This document shows positions 58,573 through 59,043 of a stretch of 59,043 nucleotides of DNA, piece after piece. Position 1 is the stretch's first letter; every line of letters begins with the position of its first letter. Source of the DNA: a virus; the IMG/VR virus record IMGVR_UViG_3300028800_000013, positions 1 through 59,043 of that record; one strand, given 5' to 3'. The translations under genes and the position numbers were made by a program. The notes below the pieces were generated by a model. The model saw only the letters and a list, made by a program, of their open reading frames with translations. It searched no databases and was not told where the DNA came from.

Positions 58573-59043
58573 TCCCATTTCACCCTTACGCCGATATCTT
58601 CGAACTGATCGAAGGCGATGATTTCGATGCACTCGTGGCGGACGTCCGTAAGAACGGCGTGCGCGAGCGCATCCGAATCTTCGACGGCAAGATTCTGGAT
58701 GGGCGCAATCGGTATTGCGCCGCCCTGAAAGCCAGCCTGCTGCAGCCGGACGACGAGCCAGACGATAAACCCACGCTTTTCGAGAAGTTCATCCCTGAAA
58801 TCGATGGGAATCCCCTCGATTTCGTTATGTCCAAGAACGTGCACCGGCGGCATCTCACGGCCAGCCAGCGCGCCTATGCCATGGCCGAATACGAACAATT
58901 CCGGCATGGCGGCGCGCGCCGCGGCGTTCAAGACGCAGATCTGCGTGTTGAAACGCGATCCGAGCTCGCCGACAAGGGGCACGTCAGCGAACGTCTCATT
59001 GCGAGCGCGGCGACCGTCCGCGACCACGGTGTCGACGAGCTCA
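58569..59043 (+). CDS. ParB-like nuclease / DNA methyltransferase fusion (5' part)
   Basis: The N-terminal 158 residues of the gene that continues at base 1. The ParB-like domain shows DALVADVRKNGVRERIRIFD and DGRNRYCAALKA, with the DGRNR motif at 44-48, followed by SKNVHRRHLTASQRAYAMAEY, the helix region after the ParB box. The ATG overlaps the preceding stop. Reading on across the circular join preserves the frame to the stop at 1101. Confidence 0.8.
   Translation, partial: MIPFHPYADIFELIEGDDFDALVADVRKNGVRERIRIFDGKILDGRNRYCAALKASLLQPDDEPDDKPTLFEKFIPEIDGNPLDFVMSKNVHRRHLTASQRAYAMAEYEQFRHGGARRGVQDADLRVETRSELADKGHVSERLIASAATVRDHGVDEL
58917..59043. repeat. Terminal direct repeat, right copy (circular overlap)
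   Basis: Exact copy of bases 1-127; see the left copy. The unique circular length is 58,916 bases. Confidence 0.9.

Overview
The window is one complete circular genome. Bases 1-127 recur exactly at 58917-59043, so the sequence closes on itself at about 58.9 kb, and the gene cut by the ends (58569 to 1101) reads through the junction in frame. It encodes a temperate siphovirus: HK97-type head genes, a long non-contractile tail (850-residue tape measure, tail chaperones with a -1 frameshift), a tyrosine integrase beside a tRNA-like attP core, and a two-repressor immunity region. High GC content, dense ATGA overlaps and the style of several conserved hypothetical families suggest an alphaproteobacterial host, probably Hyphomicrobiales. 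The host order is an inference.

Layout, starting at the immunity switch (51238-51341). Rightward, the early operon 51342 -> 59043/1 -> 5989 carries a Cro-like gene, an RlpA-like protein, an HslV-like protease, small HTH genes, a DUF2303 protein, a ParB-methyltransferase fusion, a DUF5131 protein, a DNA methyltransferase broken at a G10 run, a replication initiator containing iteron-like repeats, and a NusG paralogue as last gene. Two terminators follow (6059-6186). The late operon comes next: HNH, TerS, TerL, portal, S49 protease, capsid, head accessory proteins, connectors, tail, fibres (6189-28600). A single leftward NeuD-like acyltransferase (28652-29167) separates it from the lysis genes (29249-32221), which end at a 14-bp bidirectional terminator.

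A leftward set of small genes (32295-34416) diverges from a rightward accessory operon (34577-43999). That operon holds a serine recombinase, a C5-MTase-like protein, an IbrA/IbrB-like pair, a Toprim primase, another methyltransferase and many tiny cassette genes. It has two paralogous gene pairs, a 96-bp direct duplication and a small hairpin insertion. The leftward lysogeny operon (51237 -> 44182) runs from the CI-like repressor through a second XRE regulator, a membrane protein, a Dcm-type methyltransferase, HNH and T5orf172 nucleases to the integrase and attP.

Five DNA-methyltransferase-like genes are present. Three genes (two methyltransferases and the serine recombinase) each carry a one-base frame disruption in a short homopolymer. 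The strongest novelty candidates are the GTAC-N7-GTAC operator family controlling both repressors, the IbrA/IbrB-like pair inside a duplicated cassette region, the 40-bp hairpin insertion, and the phage NusG placed before tandem terminators.
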